Below, piece after piece: positions 63,073 to 64,000 of a stretch of 64,000 nt of DNA. Each line of letters starts with the position of its first letter. The first letter of the stretch is position 1. The stretch covers positions 2,864,501-2,928,500 of the forward strand of contig NZ_BSEC01000001.1 in assembly GCF_027923385.1 (NCBI RefSeq), read 5' to 3'. Position numbers and translations under genes: made by a program. This DNA comes from Methylocystis echinoides. GTDB taxonomy: Bacteria; Pseudomonadota; Alphaproteobacteria; Rhizobiales; Beijerinckiaceae. Below the pieces are notes generated by a model, which was not told the DNA's origin, searched no databases, and was given only the letters and a program-made list of their open reading frames with translations.

Positions 63073-63282
63073 TTAAAACCTTTCCTGCGAAGCGCCGGCG
63101 CGCGCCGTCATGGAGCCGGCGAGCGCGCCCGCCGGGCCCAGTATCAGCGCCGCCATCAGCGCCAATTCCAAATCCGGCTGCGCTGCGGCGATCGGAGAAA
63201 AGCTGAAGAGCCAGGCGCCGAGACCGGCGCCGTTCAGATAGCCGGTAATCAGGCCGACGAATGTCAGAAAGGCGCGGGGCAT
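63073..63282 (-). CDS. Small two-helix membrane protein
   Basis: A 69-residue protein starting MPRAFLTFVGLITGYLNGAG with CAGGAG nine bases upstream. It has two hydrophobic segments (about residues 5-30 and 39-60), Gly/Ala-rich. The family is not recognised. It lies between the GH42 gene and the pyruvate-kinase-like gene, all on the minus strand. Confidence 0.55.
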   Translation of the reverse strand: MPRAFLTFVGLITGYLNGAGLGAWLFSFSPIAAAQPDLELALMAALILGPAGALAGSMTARAGASQERF

Positions 63283-63353
63283 TCTCAGGCTCCTGTACCA
63301 TCACAGGCGAACCCGCAGAGGAAACCGCTTCGATGACGCGCCGATGACAGCGG

Positions 63354-64000
63354 TCAGAATCTAGACCATGCGCGGAGCTGCGCCAGTCTGGGAAATTTCT
63401 TCGAGTGATGCCGCTGCATCCGTCCGAGCACCTCGTTGAGGAACCGCACGCCTTCCAGCAGGTAAGGCCCCTTGTTGAGCATGACGCAATCGGCGCGCTG
63501 GCCCATCGCCGCGTCGGTTGTTTCGGGCCGTGTCGAAACGCCTTCGTGAATGAGTTGGTCGAGCACCTGCGTCGCCCAGACGACCGGAACATGCGCCGCC
63601 TGCCCCAACCAGAGAATCTCCTCCTGCATCTCCGACAGACGGGCGAAACCCACTTCGACGGCAAGATCCCCCCGGGCGATCATGACCGCGGTCAGTCGTC
63701 GGGCCGCGGCGCTGACGATCAACGCAGGGAGGTTCTTGATGGCGAGAGGGGTCTCGATCTTGAGAACGATCCCCGGACGTGCGCCGCGCGCGCCGCGCCG
63801 CCGGAGCGCTTCGTCGAGGAGGACGACATCCTCGACCCGCTGCACGAAGGAAAAGCCGATGAGATCCGCTAATGGAACGATCGCGTCAAGATCTGCAAGG
63901 TCCTTCTCGGTCAAGGGCGGAAGATCGAGTGGAACACTGGGGAGATTGACGCCCTTGTCGGCTTTGAAGCGCAGGCCTTTCGCGCGCGCGGCGGTAATTT
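63354..64000 (-). CDS. Pyruvate-kinase-like protein, C-terminal part (partial)
   Basis: The frame enters from the right edge (ITAARAKGLRFKADKGVN LP...), so the N-terminus is missing; about 215 residues are visible. KADKGVNLPSVP, IVLKIETPLAIKNLP and VMIARGDLAVEVGF are barrel motifs of pyruvate kinase. But SGETA is replaced by LNKGP (VMLNKGPYLLEGVRFLNEVL), and the chain ends about 30 residues later, without the C-terminal allosteric domain. This matches a divergent branch of the family whose reaction may differ. Confidence 0.8.
   Translation of the reverse strand, partial: ITAARAKGLRFKADKGVNLPSVPLDLPPLTEKDLADLDAIVPLADLIGFSFVQRVEDVVLLDEALRRRGARGARPGIVLKIETPLAIKNLPALIVSAAARRLTAVMIARGDLAVEVGFARLSEMQEEILWLGQAAHVPVVWATQVLDQLIHEGVSTRPETTDAAMGQRADCVMLNKGPYLLEGVRFLNEVLGRMQRHHSKKFPRLAQLRAWSRF

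Overview
The window is 64 kb of GC-rich chromosome from an alphaproteobacterium, most likely of the Hyphomicrobiales (Rhizobiales). The main evidence is the lipid A / outer-membrane / ribosomal block lpxB-lpxA-fabZ-lpxD-bamA-rseP-dxr-cdsA-uppS-frr-pyrH-tsf-rpsB, an S2 protein with the alphaproteobacterial C-terminal extension, a DUF1013 (TrcR) protein, an aerobic CobN-type cobalamin operon and a holdfast-type (HfaB/CsgG) locus. A methanotroph of the Methylocystaceae would fit, but no diagnostic methane genes lie in the window, so the genus stays open.

Layout. 0-9.6 kb: housekeeping genes: an ABC exporter (cut by the window edge), a small membrane protein, an acyl-CoA synthetase, TrcR, an SH3-like secreted protein, purM, purN, a photolyase and an amino-acid permease. 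9.6-28 kb: the conserved envelope/isoprenoid/translation block, read leftwards. This block is split between pyrH and tsf by about 4.2 kb of accessory DNA: a short-chain dehydrogenase gene broken by a 936-bp IS5-family element, and a visibly AT-richer TIR-NB-ARC (STAND NTPase) gene that looks like a horizontally acquired immune gene. 28-31 kb: a 64-residue membrane peptide, a DMT exporter and a fatty-acid-hydroxylase/sterol-desaturase-like protein. 31-44 kb: cobO, and opposite it a cobalamin riboswitch followed by one tightly overlapping operon cbtB-cbtA-cobW-cobN-cobG-cobH-cobI-cobJ-cobL-cobE-cobM-cobB (cobalt uptake, corrin ring synthesis, cobalt insertion). cobK and cobF are not in it. CobN carries an in-frame copy of a palindromic repeat that also occurs three times between genes at 1-6 kb.

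44-61 kb is an envelope and attachment region. It has an OmpR-type regulator whose phospho-acceptor aspartate is replaced by asparagine; a leftward cluster of a repeat-rich secreted protein (HfaD-like), an N/Q/S/T/G-rich secreted protein, an HfaB/CsgG outer-membrane lipoprotein and an IalB-family protein; a divergent TPR/O-GlcNAc-transferase-like enzyme with a decayed second copy further on; and several unrecognised secreted proteins, including one with a 76-residue tandem coiled-coil repeat. 61-64 kb: a GH42 beta-galactosidase, a small membrane protein and a pyruvate-kinase-like enzyme cut by the window edge.

The two most unusual systems are the solitary TIR-STAND gene placed inside an otherwise conserved essential gene block, and the CsgG/HfaB-dependent surface cluster with its Q/N-repeat protein and pseudo-receiver regulator. 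All statements come from reading the sequence; no database search was possible.
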